From Dastarcus helophoroides (Eukaryota > Arthropoda > Insecta > Coleoptera > Bothrideridae): a stretch of DNA of 64,000 nt. Below the pieces are notes generated by a model that worked only from the letters and a program-made list of their open reading frames with translations, was not told the origin of the DNA and ran no database searches. The translations under genes and the position numbers were made by a program. Position 1 is the first letter of the stretch, and every line of letters begins with the position of its first letter. The stretch is taken from NCBI GenBank assembly GCA_028583605.1, contig CM053337.1, forward strand, positions 11,102,969 to 11,166,968, written 5' to 3'. Positions 10,315 through 22,625 of this stretch are shown piece after piece.

Positions 10315-13300
10315 AGACACATTAAAATTCAAAATTCAAAATTCGAAATTGGAAATTCCAAACTTTAAAATTCGGAATTCCGAAACATTCCAAAATTCGA
10401 CATTCGAAATTCCAAAATTCGAAATTCGAAATTTCAAAATTCGAAATTTCAAAATTCGAAATTTCAAAATTCGAAATTCCAAAATTCGAAATTCCAAAAT
10501 TCGAAATTCCAAAATTCGAAAATCCAAATTCCAAATTTGAAATCCGAAATTCTAAAATTTGAAATTCCAAAATTCGACCTTCCAAAATTCAACATTCGAA
10601 ATTCGAAATTTCAAAATTCGAAATTCCAAAATTCGAAATTCCAAAATTCGAAATTCCAAAATTCGAAACTCCAAATTTGAAATTCGAAACTCCAAAATTT
10701 GAAATTCCAAAATTCGATATTCTAAAATTTGAAATTTCAAAATTCGAAATTCTAAAATTCGAAATTCCAAAATTCGAAGTTCCAAAATTCGATCTTCTAA
10801 AATTTGAAATTTCAAAATTCGAAATTCTAAAATTCGAAATTTCAAAATTTGAAATTTCAAAATTCGAAATTCCAAAATTCGAAATTCCAAAATTCGAAGT
10901 TCCAAAATTCGATCTTCTAAAATTTGAAATTTCAAAATTTGATACTCTAAAATTCGAAATTTCAAAATTATAGATTCGAAAATTCGACATTCGAAATTCC
11001 AAAATTCGAAATTCCAAAATTCGACATTTGAAATTTTAAAATTCGACATTCGAAATTCTAAAATTCGACATTCGAAATTCAAAAATTCGAGATTCCAAAA
11101 TTCGATATTCGAAATTCTAAAATTTGACATTCGAAATTCCAAAATTCGACATTCGAAATTCTAAAATTCGAAATTCTAAAATTCAAATCCTAAAATTCGA
11201 AATTCCAAAATTCAAAATTTGAAAATTCGAAATTCCAAAATTTGAAATTCCAAAATTCGAAATTCTAAAATTCGATATTCCAAAATTCGAAATTCCAAAT
11301 TTAAATTTTAAATTTGGAATTCTAAAATTCAAAATTGTAAAATTCGAAATTCTACATTCGAAATTCCAAAATTCAAAATTTGAAAATTCGAAATTTGAAA
11401 TTCTAAAATTCGATATTCCAAAATTCGAAATTCCAAAATTCAAAATTTGATATTCTAAAATTCGAAATTCCAAAATTCGAAATTTCAAAATTTGATATTC
11501 TAAAATTCGAAATTCCAAAATTAGAGATTCCAAAATTCGACATTCGAAATTTCAAAATTCGAAATTCCAAAATTCGAAATTTCAAAATTTGAAATTCCAA
11601 AATTCATAATTAGAATTTACAAAATTCGATATTCGAATTTACAAAATTCGATATTCGAATTAGCAAAATTCGATATTCGAAATTCCAAAATACGAAATTC
11701 CAAAATTCAAAATTCCAAAATTCAATATTCTAAAATTCGAAATTCCAAAATTCGAAGTTCCAAAATTCGACATTCGAAATTCCAAAATTCGATATTCGAA
11801 ATTCTAAAATTTGACGTTCGAAATTCCAAAATTCGACATTCGAAATTCTAAAATTTGACATTCGAAATTCCAAAATTCGACATTCGAAATTCTAAAATTC
11901 GAAATTCTAAAATTCAAAATCCTAAAATTCGAAATTCCAAAATTCAAAATTTGAAATTCCAAGATTTGAAATTCCAAAATTCAAAATTCGAAATTCTAAA
12001 ATTCGATATTCCAAAATTCGAAATTTCAAATTTAAAATTCGAATTTTCAAAATTCGAAATTCCAAAATTCGAAATTCCAAAATTCGAAATTCCAAAATTC
12101 GTGATTCGAAATTCCAAAATTCGTGATTCGAATTTACAAAATTCGATATTCGAATTTACAAAATTCGATATTCGAATTATTAACAAAATTCGATATTCGA
12201 AATTCCAAAATATGAAATTCCAAAACTTGAAATTCCAAAATTCGACATTCTATAATTTGAAATTCCAAAATTCGAAATTCCAAAATTCGATATTCTAAAA
12301 TTCGAAATTCCAAATTTGAATTCGAAATTCCAAAATTCGACATTTGACATTCGAATTTTCAAAATTCAAAATTCCAAAATTTAAAATTCAATATTCTAAA
12401 ATTCGAAATTCCAAAATTCGAAGTTCCAAAATTCGATATTTGAAATTCTAAAATTCGACATTCGAAATTCTAAAATTCGACATTCGAAATTCCAAAATTC
12501 GAGTTTCCAAAATTCGATATTCGAAATTCTAAAATTTGACATTCGAAATTCCAAAATTCGACATTCGAAATTCTAAAATTCGAAATTCTAAAATTCAAAA
12601 TCCTAAAATTCGAAATTCCAAAATTCAAAATTTGAAAATTCGAAATTCCAAAATTTGAAATTCCAAAATTCAAAATTCGAAATTCTAAAATTCGATATTC
12701 CAAAATTCGAAATTCCAAATTTGATATTCGAATTTTCAAAATTCGAAATTCCAAAATTCGAAATTCCAAAATTCAAAATTCCAAAATTCGAAATTCCAAA
12801 ATTCGAAATTCCAAAATTTGAAATTCCAAAATTCAAAATTTGATATACTAAAATTCGAAATTCCAAAATTCGAAATTTCAAAATTTGATACTCTAAAATT
12901 CGAAATTTCAAAATTATAGATTCCAAAATTCGACATTCGAAATTCTAAAATTCGAAATTCCAAAATTCGATATTATAAAATTCAAAATTCCAAATTTGAA
13001 TTTGAAATTCCAAAATTGAATTTGAAATTCCAAAATTCAACATTTGACATTCCAATTGTCAAAATTCGAAATTCCAAAATTCAAAATTCCAAAATTCAAT
13101 ATTCTATAAATTCGAAATTCCCAAAAATTAATTTTAAAATTTCCCAAAAATTTGGAAATTTGAAAATTTTAAAATTCGAAAATTCCAAAATTCGATATAT
13201 AAAATTTTAAAAAATTTAAAAAATTTTAATTTAAAAATTTTAAAAAAATTTGAAAATTCCAAAAATTCCCAAAATTTGAATTTTTAATTTCAAAAAATTT

Positions 13301-13610
13301 GAAATTTAAATTCAAAATTCCCAAAAACCTAAAATTCGAAATTTCCCAAAAATTTGAAGTTTCAAAATTCGGGAAATTTGAAAATTTTAAAATTCGAAAT
13401 TCCAAAAATTTGAAAAATTCGAAATTCCAAAATTAATTTAAAATTCAAAATTCCCAAAAATTTTAAAATTGAAATTCCAAATTCAAATTTCCCAAAAATT
13501 TAAAAAAATTTTTTAAAAAAATTCGAAATTCCAAAATTTAAATTTAAAAATTTGAAATTAAAAATTTGGGAAAAATAAAATTCAAAAAAATTAAAAGGGA
13601 AAATTTCCAA
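10315..13610. repeat. 3.3-kb minisatellite, ~15-bp unit ATTCGAAATTCCAAA
   Basis: Hundreds of head-to-tail variants of ATTCGAAATTCCAAA. Common variants are GACATTCGAAATTC and GATATTCTAAAATTC, and blocks of the same variant order recur (for example 11690-12180 and 12380-12800), showing longer-range duplication. The last ~500 bp (13100-13610) decay into homopolymer-rich sequence. The unit is nearly its own reverse complement around TTCGAA, so both strands give long spurious frames rich in F, I, E, N and R. Confidence 0.95.
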
Positions 13611-16600
13611 AAACCAAAGATTCTGATCTGAGAAACTGAAAGAATGCTCGAAATACGCTAAAACAATTTTGTAGCATAAAAATCCATAGATTTAAACCTA
13701 AAGCCAAATTCATTACTTCAGTCTGCTCTCTTCTTTAAAATTGACCAAATTCTTTCAGCTCAGGAACTCAGAAGCTGAAAAAATTTAGAATATTTGCTAA
13801 AAATAGTGTTCTACATATAACTCTAAGGATCGAATAATAATGCACTTTCATTTTTCGATTTTTGTACATTTTTAACCTCAGAAACTCAGAAATTTGTAGA
13901 TATCTTCAAATTCATAAAGTAGTGTTAGAGTAGATAAATCCAAGGATTCAAGTTTAGAATCAATTATAATCTTACTTGATTTTTTAATGTACTGGATTTT
14001 CTGATCTCGAAAACTCAGAAACTGAGAGAATGCTCGAAATACGTTAAAAAAAATGTTGTAGTATAAAAATCCATAAATTCAAACCTGAAGCTTGATTCAG
14101 TGCTTCAGTTACTTGCTTTTTTAAAATTTAGCAAATTCTTTCACCTCAGAAACTCAGAAATTAAAGAGATGTGTTTAAATTCCTTAAAACAAATTTGGAG
14201 TAGATAAATTCAGGGATTCAAGCTTAGAATCAAATTAATCTCATTCTGATCTTATTTGATTTGTTGTGCTGAATTTTCTGTGCTCGGCTACTCAGAAAGA
14301 GAAAGGGCGCTCGAAATACGTTAAAAGAATTCTGGATTGGAGAACAAAAATTCAAAATTTTAAACTCAAAATCACATCACTGCTTCAGTCTACTTGATAC
14401 TTTAAAATTCGCCGAATTCTCTCACCTCAGAAGCTCAGAAACTGGACAAATTTAAGATATCTGGTAAAAATAGTGTTCTACATATAACTTTGAGAACTGA
14501 ATACTAATGCACTTACTTTTTTGTAAATTTTTAATATCAGAAACTCAGAAATTGGCGAATGTCTTCAAATTCGTTAAAGCAGTGTTGGAGTAGATAAATC
14601 CGAGGATTCACGCTTAGAATCAATTATACTCTTAGTTGATTTTTTAATGTACTGAATTTGCTGATCTGGGAAACTGGGGGAATGTTCGAAATACCTTAAA
14701 ACAATTTTGTAGTATAAAAATTCATAAATTTAAACCTGAAGCCCAATTCAGTGCTTCAGTCTATTTGCTTCTTTAAAATTTACCAAATTCTCTCACCTCA
14801 GAAATTCAGAAACTGATAGATGTGTTTGAATTTTTTAAAAAAACTTTGGAGTAGATAAATTCAAGGATTCAAAGTTAGAATCAAGTTAATCTCACTCTGT
14901 TCTTAATTGATTTGTTAATTCTGCTGAATTTTCCGAGCTGGAGCATAAAAATTTAAAACGTTAAACTCAAAGCCAGATCGCTGCTTCAGTCTACTTGATT
15001 CTTTAAAATTCAGTGAATTGCCTCTCCTCAGAAGCTCAAAAACTGGACAAATTTAGAATATTTGCTAAAAATAGGGTTTTGCATATAACTCTGAAGGTTA
15101 AATCCTAATCCACTGACTATTTTGAATGTTCATAAATTTTTAATCTCAGAAACTCAGAAACTGATATACGACTTCAAATTCGCTAAAACAATTTTGGCGT
15201 GAATAAATTTAAGTATTCAGATTTGGGACCGAGTTAATCTTATTTAACCTTAATTGATTCGTTAATGTATTGAATTTTGTGATCTCAGAAACTCAGAAAG
15301 TGGAAATGTCTGTAAATTTGCTGAAGTAATTTTGAAGTACGCAAGCATTTAAGCTTAGAATCAATCTGGTTAAAATTTTACCTAATTCATCAATATGCTG
15401 AGTTTTCTGATCTCGGAAAATCAGAAACTAAGAGAATGCTTGAAATACGTTAAAACAAATTTGAGATACAAAATCCCAAAAATTCAAACTTAGAGTCTGA
15501 TCACTGTATCAGCCTACATGGTTCTTTAAAATTTATAGAATTTTCTCGCCTCAGAAGCTCAGAAATTGAAAAAATTAAGAACATCTGCAAAAATGGTGTT
15601 ACACATATAATTCCAAGGATTGAATACCAACGCACTTTCTTGTTTGAATTTTTTAAAATGTTTAGTCTCAGAAATTCAGAAAATGATTAATGTATATCTT
15701 TAAATTCGTTGCAAGTTGAAATAGATAAATCTAATGGTTCGAACTTAAAATCAAGTTTATCCTTTTATTATTTAACTTGATTTGTTAATGTATTAAATTT
15801 TCTGATCTCGAAAATTCAGAAGCTGAGGGAATGCTCAAAATACGTTAAAACAACTTTGGAGTATGAAAACCTAAAAATTTAAATCTTAAATCTAATCACT
15901 GCTTCAGCCCACCTGTTTCTTTAAAATATATCAAATTCTCCCACCTCAGAAGCTGAAAATATTTAGAATATCTGCTTCTGTATACCTCTGAAAATTGAAT
16001 GCTAATGTTTTTAGTTTTTTGAATTTCCGAAGATTTTTAATTTTAATCTCAGAAACTCAGAAATTGCTTGTTTAAAATTAAAAGTTTAAATTGGTTATAA
16101 ACAATTTTGGAGAAGATAAATTCAAGCCTTCAAGTTTAGAATCAAGATATTCTAATTATGATCTTATTTGATTTGTTAATGTACTAAATTTTCTGATCTC
16201 GGAAACTTAGAAGCTAAGGAAATGCTCCAAATACATTCAAATAAGTTTGTAGTATGAAAATCCAAACATTAAAACTTAAGGTCTAATCGCTGCTTCAAGC
16301 TGCTTCTTTAAAATTTACCAAATTCCCCCACCTCATAAACTCAGAAGCTGAAAAGATTTAGAGTATTTGTTATAGTGTCCTACATATAACTCTGCAAATT
16401 GAATGCTACTGTCTTTAGTTTTTTGAATTCCAGTAACTTTTTAATTTTAATCCCACAATCTCAGAAATTGTATTGTTTAAAAGAAAAAAGTTGGCGTTCA
16501 AATTGGTTAAAAGAATTTTGGAGAAAATAAATTCAAGCCTTCAAGTTTAGAATTAAGTTAATCTAATTATGATCTTATTTGATTTGTTAATGTACTGAAT

Positions 16601-18564
16601 TTTCTGATCTCGGAAACTCAGAAGCTGGGGGAATGCTCGGAATACGTTCAAACAAGCTTGTAGCATGAAAATCGAAAAATTTAAACCTAAAGTCTAATCA
16701 CTGCTTCAGTATATCCGCTTCTTTAAGTTTTACCAAACTCTCCCACCTCAGAAACTCAGTAGCTGAAAATATTTAATATATTTGTTATAGTGTCTTACAT
16801 ATAACTCTGAAGATTGAATGCTACTGCCTTTAGTTTTTTGAATTCCAGTAACTTTTTAATTTTAATCCCAGAATCTCAGAAACTCAGAAATTGTATTGTT
16901 TAAAAGAAAAAAAATGGCGTTTAAATTGGTTAAAACAATTTTGGAGAAGATAAATTCAAGCCCTCAAATTTAGAATCAATTTAATCTAATTATTATCTTA
17001 TTTGATTTGTTGATGTACTGAATTTTCTGATCTCTGAAACTCAGAAGCTAAGGAAATGCTCTAAATACGTTCAAACAAGTTTGTAGCATGAAAATCCAAA
17101 AATTTAAACCTAAAGTCTAATACCTGTTTCTTTAAAATATATCAAATTCCCCCACCTCAGAAACTCAGAAGCTGAAAATATTTAGAATATTTGTTATAGT
17201 GTCCTACATATAACTCTGAAAATTGAATGCTACTGTCTTTAATTTTTTGAATTCCAGTAATTTTTTAATTTTAATCTCAGAATCTCAGAAACTCACAAAT
17301 TATATTGCTTAAAAGAAAAAAATTGGCGTTCAAATTGGTTAAAACAATTTTGGAGAAGATAAATTCAAACCTTTAAATTTAGAATCAAGTTAATCTAATT
17401 ATGATCTTATTTGATTTGTTAATATGAATTTTCTGATCTCGGAAACTCAGAAGCTAAGGGAATGCTCGAAATACGTTCAAACAAGTTTATAGCATGAATA
17501 TCCAAAAATTTAAACCTTAAGTCTAATCACTGCTTCAGTCTACCTGCTTCTTGAAAATTTACCAAATTCCCCCACCTCAGAAACTCAGAAGCTGAAAATA
17601 TTTAGAATATTTGTTATAGTGTCCTACATATAACTCTGAAAATTAAATGCTACTGTCTTTAATTTTTTGAATTCCAGTAATTTTTTAATTTTAATCTCAG
17701 AATTTCAGAAACTCAGAAATTGTATTGTTTAAAAGAACAAAATTGGCGTTTAAATTGGTTAAAACAATTTTTGAGAAGATAAATTTAAGCCTTCAAGTTT
17801 AGAATCAAGTTAATCTAATTATGATCTAACTTGATTTGTTAATGTACTGAATTTTCTGATTTCGGAAACTCAGAAGCTGAGGGAATGCTCGAAATACGTT
17901 TAAACAAGTTTGTAGCAAGAAAATCCAAAAATTTAAACCTAAAGTCTAATCACTGCTTCAGTCTACCTGCTTCTTTAAAATTGACCAAAATTTCCCACCT
18001 CAGAAACTCAGAAGATAAATCATTTAGAATACCTGCTAAAAATGGTTTTTTTATATAACTCCGAGGATTGAATTCTAATGTAATTACTTTTTTGAATGTT
18101 TGTAGATTTTTAATTTTAATCTCAGAAACTCTCAAACTCAGTAATTGATAAATGTGTTTAAATTTGTTAAAGAGGAGAGAATAAATTCAAGCATTCAATC
18201 TTAGTATCAAGTTTAGGATTTTACTTGATTTGTTAATGTAGTGAATTTTGCGATCTCGATAACTCAGAAACTGAGAGAATGATCGAAATACTCAAAACAA
18301 GTTTGGAGTATAAAAACCCTTAGAGCCTGATCACTGCTTCAGTTTGCTTGCTTTTTCAAAGCTTATAAAATTGTCTTTCCTCAGAAGCTCAGAAACTGGA
18401 AAAAAGTAAGAATATTTGCTAAAAAACGGAAATATGCATATAACTCTGAGGTTTGAATCGTAAAGCACTTGCTGATTTAAATGTTTGTTAATGTTTAGTC
18501 TCAGAAACTCAGAAAGTGATATACATATTTAAATTCGTTAAAACAATTTTTGAGTAGATAAATC
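13611..18564. repeat. Higher-order satellite: three ~135-bp subunits (A-B-C)
   Basis: The array is built from three related subunits, each carrying a CTCAGAAACTCAGAA-type core. Subunit A follows with GGAATGCTCGAAATACGTT, B with GCTGAAAA and TTCTACATATAACTC, C with AGTAGATAAATTCAAG and TTAGAATCAA. A-B-C trimers of about 400-420 bp repeat regularly from about 15.9 kb to 18.2 kb. In the first part shorter A-C dimers (~265 bp) alternate with trimers (C landmark near 13933, 14199, 14590 and 14851). It has no coding features. The array is interrupted by the hAT-like element at 18565 and resumes at 23689. Confidence 0.9.
18557..18564. repeat. Left target-site duplication GATAAATC
   Basis: Eight bases identical to 23689-23696, directly abutting the element ends. 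The uninterrupted satellite has the same AGTAGATAAATCC sequence at this place, so the insertion site can be read from sister repeats. Confidence 0.93.
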
Positions 18565-21500
18565 CAGTGCTTTGAACCGGAACTGAACCGAAACCGAAAA
18601 CCGAAAAACACCGTTATTTTCGCCGGAACGAAACCCGGAATGAAACCGAAAAAAAATATCGGTTTATATATAAAATATTTTTTATTTTATACTTAAGATT
18701 GGAATTTTTTTTTTGAAATTTTAATTTTTATTTGAAAATTGTACACAATTCCATGCAACTTTCATCTCATCTTCATCTCTCATTTCTGATTAGATTAGAT
18801 TAGAAACATACAATTTTCACATTTTCAACCCAAATAAAAATTTTAAGTTTTAACTTGAATCTTTTATCAAGATTTTCAACTTTTTCTTGAAATTGGACTT
18901 TTATCTGGAAATTACTCGAAATATTTCTTTTCTTCTTCTAAAATTTCGAGTTTAAAATGAAAAAAAATTCCTCTGTTGTATCTTTGGAATAAAGTAGTAG
19001 CATGTTTTTCATTGAAGCTAGAGAAACTCGGTTTTCCTTACAATTTTTTTTGCAAATTCGAGTTCTTCTAAAAGTTCTTCTAAAATCTTTTTTAAAAAAT
19101 TCTTTTTTTTGACTTTCAATTTTCTTTTCTTAATTTGAAGTTTTGAAGTTATTAATAACATTTTCCATTTTTCGTAAATTTTTTTCCTTCAAATTCCACT
19201 TTGATTTTAGTATTTCAATTTTTTTTCGAAATCCCAAATTTAAGTTCCTGCTGCCGACTTCCTAAATTTTCCAAAAATTCCAAAGTATGATTGTTTCTCA
19301 AAATTTTCGCTAAAATCTCGCGGTTTCAAATTTAACCTAAAAATTTCTAAATTTCAAGTTAAAATTTTAGCAAAAAATCCAACATGATATTCCAATTTAA
19401 AGCCAGGGTCTTGGCATTGTGGTCGAAATTTTTACAGTAAACTTGAGATGGTGACATGTTAGAAAATGTATAACCCAAAGTGGCAACAATTTTGCTTGCA
19501 TTAAAATAGTAATTTTTATTCTGAAAGCTTTGCTTTTTCCTTAAGCCTCAAAACTATAATTTGTTTAGAATTTAGAAGTCGTGTGTGTTCTCTTAAATAT
19601 TATGGAATTGCTTTCGCTAAACCTCTGGTATAAATTTTAAAATTTAGTTCTTTGCAAGTTCGACCCTTTGTTACTTGAATTTTTATGTCAAAAATCTATT
19701 CTAAAAATGTTAAATTTTTTCACCAATTTCACAAAATTTTGTCTTTAAAATTGAAAATATGTTGTTGATCTTAAAATTTTAATTTTTTCATAGAAAATTG
19801 AACTTTAAAAATAATTCAAATTACGCTGTTTGTGGAATTTTTTACTTTTATTCTTAAAATTTACATTTCCATCGAACATTTCAAATTTTTGCTCAAAATG
19901 TTAGCAGAAGATAGATAGATTTCAAACGCAAAAAAAAGCTAACTAGTATTTAAAAATGTTATGTTAATTTTTATTTCGAAAATTTATATTCAGAATCTCG
20001 AAGGAGTATTCAAATTTCAAGACAACATTTTTGAAAAAGTCTAAATTTTGAGGAAAAACAAACTTAGTGTGTGACAAACGATTTTTCAAAATTAATCCCA
20101 AAATTTCGAGTCCTGAATATTCCCCTTTTTTAAAATTTGACCTTTTTTCAAGATTTTAGCTTTTCTTAAAGATTTCGTTTTTTTGAAGAATTCGACTCTT
20201 TCAAACTATCTTTTTTTTGAAAATTCGACTTTTTCTTAATTTCAAATTTTTTAAAACTTCCAATTTTTGAAAATTCGGATTTTTTTTTAGAAAATTTGGC
20301 ATTTTTTTAGAAAATTTGGCATTTTTTTAGAAAATTTGGCACTTTTTTGAAAAATTCAGCTTTTGTAAAAAATTTTGACCTTTTTTGGAAAATTGCTGAT
20401 TTTTTTGAAAATTTCATTTTCCATGACAATTTTAGCTTCCTTCAAAATTTCGGTTATTTTGAAATTTCCATCTACTTAAAATTTCGATTTTCTTGAAGTT
20501 TTGTTTTTTTTTTGAGAATTTCGACGTTCGTTAAAAATCTCGACTTCGCTGAAAAATTATGAATTTATTTTAAAAATTTAAGATTTCAAAATTTCGATTT
20601 TTTGAAAATATTGTTTTTTTTCAAAACGGCGACTTTAGAAATGTTGAATATTTGAAAATCTCTATATTTTTTGGAAATTCGACTCTTTTTTGATGTTTCG
20701 ACCTTTTGAACGTTTAGTTTTTTGAAAATATAGCTTTACAAAATTCTTTATATAAAAATTTGGACCTTTATTGAAAATCTGAACATTTTTTAAGATCCCC
20801 CACTTTTTTCAAAATTTCTGCATTTTTCAAAAATTACGACCTTTTCATAATTTCGACTTTCATTAACAATTTTAATCGTTTAAGTTGTAAATTTCGAAAT
20901 GTTGGCTCTGGACCTTTTTAGAATCTAAAAATTGAAACCTTTTTAAAAATTTCGGTTCTCTTTAAAAATGTCTAGCTTTGATCTTTAAATTTGGAATTTT
21001 TTTTGATATGTTTGATTTTTTTTTGTAAATCTGAACCTATTTTAAAATTAAAAATTTGAACTTTTGTGAAAATTTTGTGTTTTAACTTTCGACTTTTGAA
21101 AATTTCAACTTTCATTCAAAATTTCCCTTTTCTTAAAAATTTGACTTTTCAAGATTTCGATTTTTTTTGAGAAATTTGACCGTTTTCAAATTATCTATTT
21201 TCAAATTCCACTTTTCCTTAATTTCGAATTTTTTTAAAACTTCGACTTTTTGAAAATTTAGAAAGTTTTAGAAAATTTGGCACTTTTTTTGAAAATTTCG
21301 ATTTTTACAATTTCAACTTCTTTCAAAATTTCAGTTTTTTTGAAAATTCCATGTATTCAAAATTGTGATTTTCTTGAAATTCTGATTTTTTGAAAGTCTA
21401 GGCTTTCGTAAAGAATCTCGACTTTACTGAAAAATTACGAATTCATTTTAAAATTTTTGACTTTCAAATTTTCGATTTTTTTGAAAATATGGACTTTTTT

Positions 21501-22109
21501 TTCAAAACGACGACTTTCTAAATATGAATGAATATTTGAAAATTTCTATATTTTTTCAAAATTTCACTCTTTCTTAATATTTTAACTTCGTGAACATTTT
21601 GGTTTTTCAATAACAAGTTTTAAAATATTCTTTATTTGAAAATTTGGATCTTTGTTGAAAATCATAACTTTTTTTTTGAATCTCTGACTTTTTCAAAATT
21701 TCTCCATTTTCTAAAAATTAGGTCCTTTTAATAATTTTTAAAAATCGGCTCTTTTTCGAAAATTTTGAATTTTTTGGAAAAATCTTTGTTTTTTTTAAAA
21801 AAATTTAATTTCTATGACAATTTCAGCTTCCTTCAAAATTTCGTCTATTTTGAAAATTCCATCTATTCAAAATTCTGATTTTTTGAAACCTTTGACTTTC
21901 GCTAAAAATCTCGACTTTATTGAAACATTACGAATTAGTTTTAAAATATTTGACTTCAACCTCGAAGCTTCGATTTTTTAAAAAATATGGAGATTTTTTT
22001 GAAAACGGCGCCTTTCGAAAAGTAGAATATTTAAAAAGTTCTATATTTTTTCAAACTTCAACTCTCTCTTTATATTTCGATTTGTTGAAATTTTGTCCTG
22101 AAAATATAG

Positions 22110-22345
22110 TCCTATAATGCAAAGACCAATAGGTTTGAACATTTATTAGATTCGAAGTTTGAAAACCAAATACCGGTTTCGATCTTGTTAGATCTCGTCA
22201 GTTTGGTATATCCAACTCGAATGCTAATAAATGTTCCGACAAGTAAGTACTAAAACATTCACAGGCGTCAAGCGAGTGACTCTTTAGTACTACCACCTAT
22301 TGGTCCATAGAGAAACTATGGCCATCGCCATCGCTTCTTGCATAT
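22110..22345 (-). mobile_element. ~236-bp retrozyme-like insertion carrying a hammerhead ribozyme
   Basis: A compact unit of ordinary composition inside the T-rich interior of the hAT-like element. It is flanked by an 11-bp direct repeat TGAAAATATAG (22099-22109 and 22346-22356). A related host unit near 20710 reads straight through the same TGAAAATATAG string, so it serves as an empty site. Outer arms GACCAATAGGT (22124-22134) and ACCTATTGGTC (22295-22305) are inverted, and nested inside them AACATTTATTAG (22138-22149) pairs with CTAATAAATGTT (22224-22235). The centre is a complete type I hammerhead on the minus strand. Small hammerhead-bearing retroelements (retrozymes) related to Penelope-like elements are known in animals; that identity is an inference here. 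No coding capacity. Confidence 0.72.
22165..22207 (-). ncRNA. Type I hammerhead ribozyme (minimal, palindromic stem III)
   Basis: Read 5' to 3' on the minus strand: ACCAAA (22207-22202), core CTGACGA (22201-22195), stem-loop II GATCT-AACA-AGATC (22194-22181), core GAAA (22180-22177), then CCGGT (22176-22172), A (22171) and TTTGGT (22170-22165). Stem I closes as ACCAAA with TTTGGT and extends outwards through TTCGA-GTT paired with AAC-T-TCGAA to the 12-bp arms at 22138-22149 and 22224-22235. All invariant core positions (CUGANGA, GAAA, U before H17) are present. Stem III is the self-complementary ACCGGT with no loop, as in retroelement hammerheads thought to act as dimers. Predicted cleavage lies after A at 22171. 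Activity is not proven. Confidence 0.85.
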
Positions 22346-22547
22346 TGAAAATATAGGTTTAAAAAATTTTCTATTTGAACATCTGAACCTTTGTTGGACC
22401 TTTTTTTAAAATCTCCGAGTTTTTTAAAATCTCTTAAAAATTTCGATTTTCATGAGAATTTCAATTTCCTTCAAAAGCTGGACTTTTTTGAAAATCATTT
22501 TCAAGTTATCGTCCTTCATTAAAAATATCTATATTTTTGAATTTTTT

Positions 22548-22625
22548 TGGTGGAACTGGTCCTTGGTTATCTTCAAAAATTGAAACACAAATCTTGTCCG
22601 CGAAACCAAGAAAGATTAAAAAACT
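22548..22625 (+). mobile_element. Fold-back family Y, copy a (single partial arm)
   Basis: Shares TTGGTGGAAC, GGTCCTTGGTTATCTTCAA, ATTGAAA, CTTGTCC and GAAACCAAGAAAGATTAAA with the copies at 38461, 45815 and 63611. It stops after the AAAAAAC string, so the hammerhead-like part is absent. It lies within the hAT-like element, at the place where the array changes from T-rich to more A-rich on +. Confidence 0.85.

Noticed and set aside
10295..13210. Many frames of 60-196 codons on both strands
   Set aside because: All are translations of the ATTCGAAATTCCAAA minisatellite; overlapping frames on both strands have the same repetitive composition.
13611..18564. GATCTCGGAAACTCAGAA strings in the satellite considered as hammerhead cores (CTGA...GAAAC)
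   Set aside because: The required GA after CTGAN, stem II and a stem III partner are absent; the resemblance is limited to short strings.
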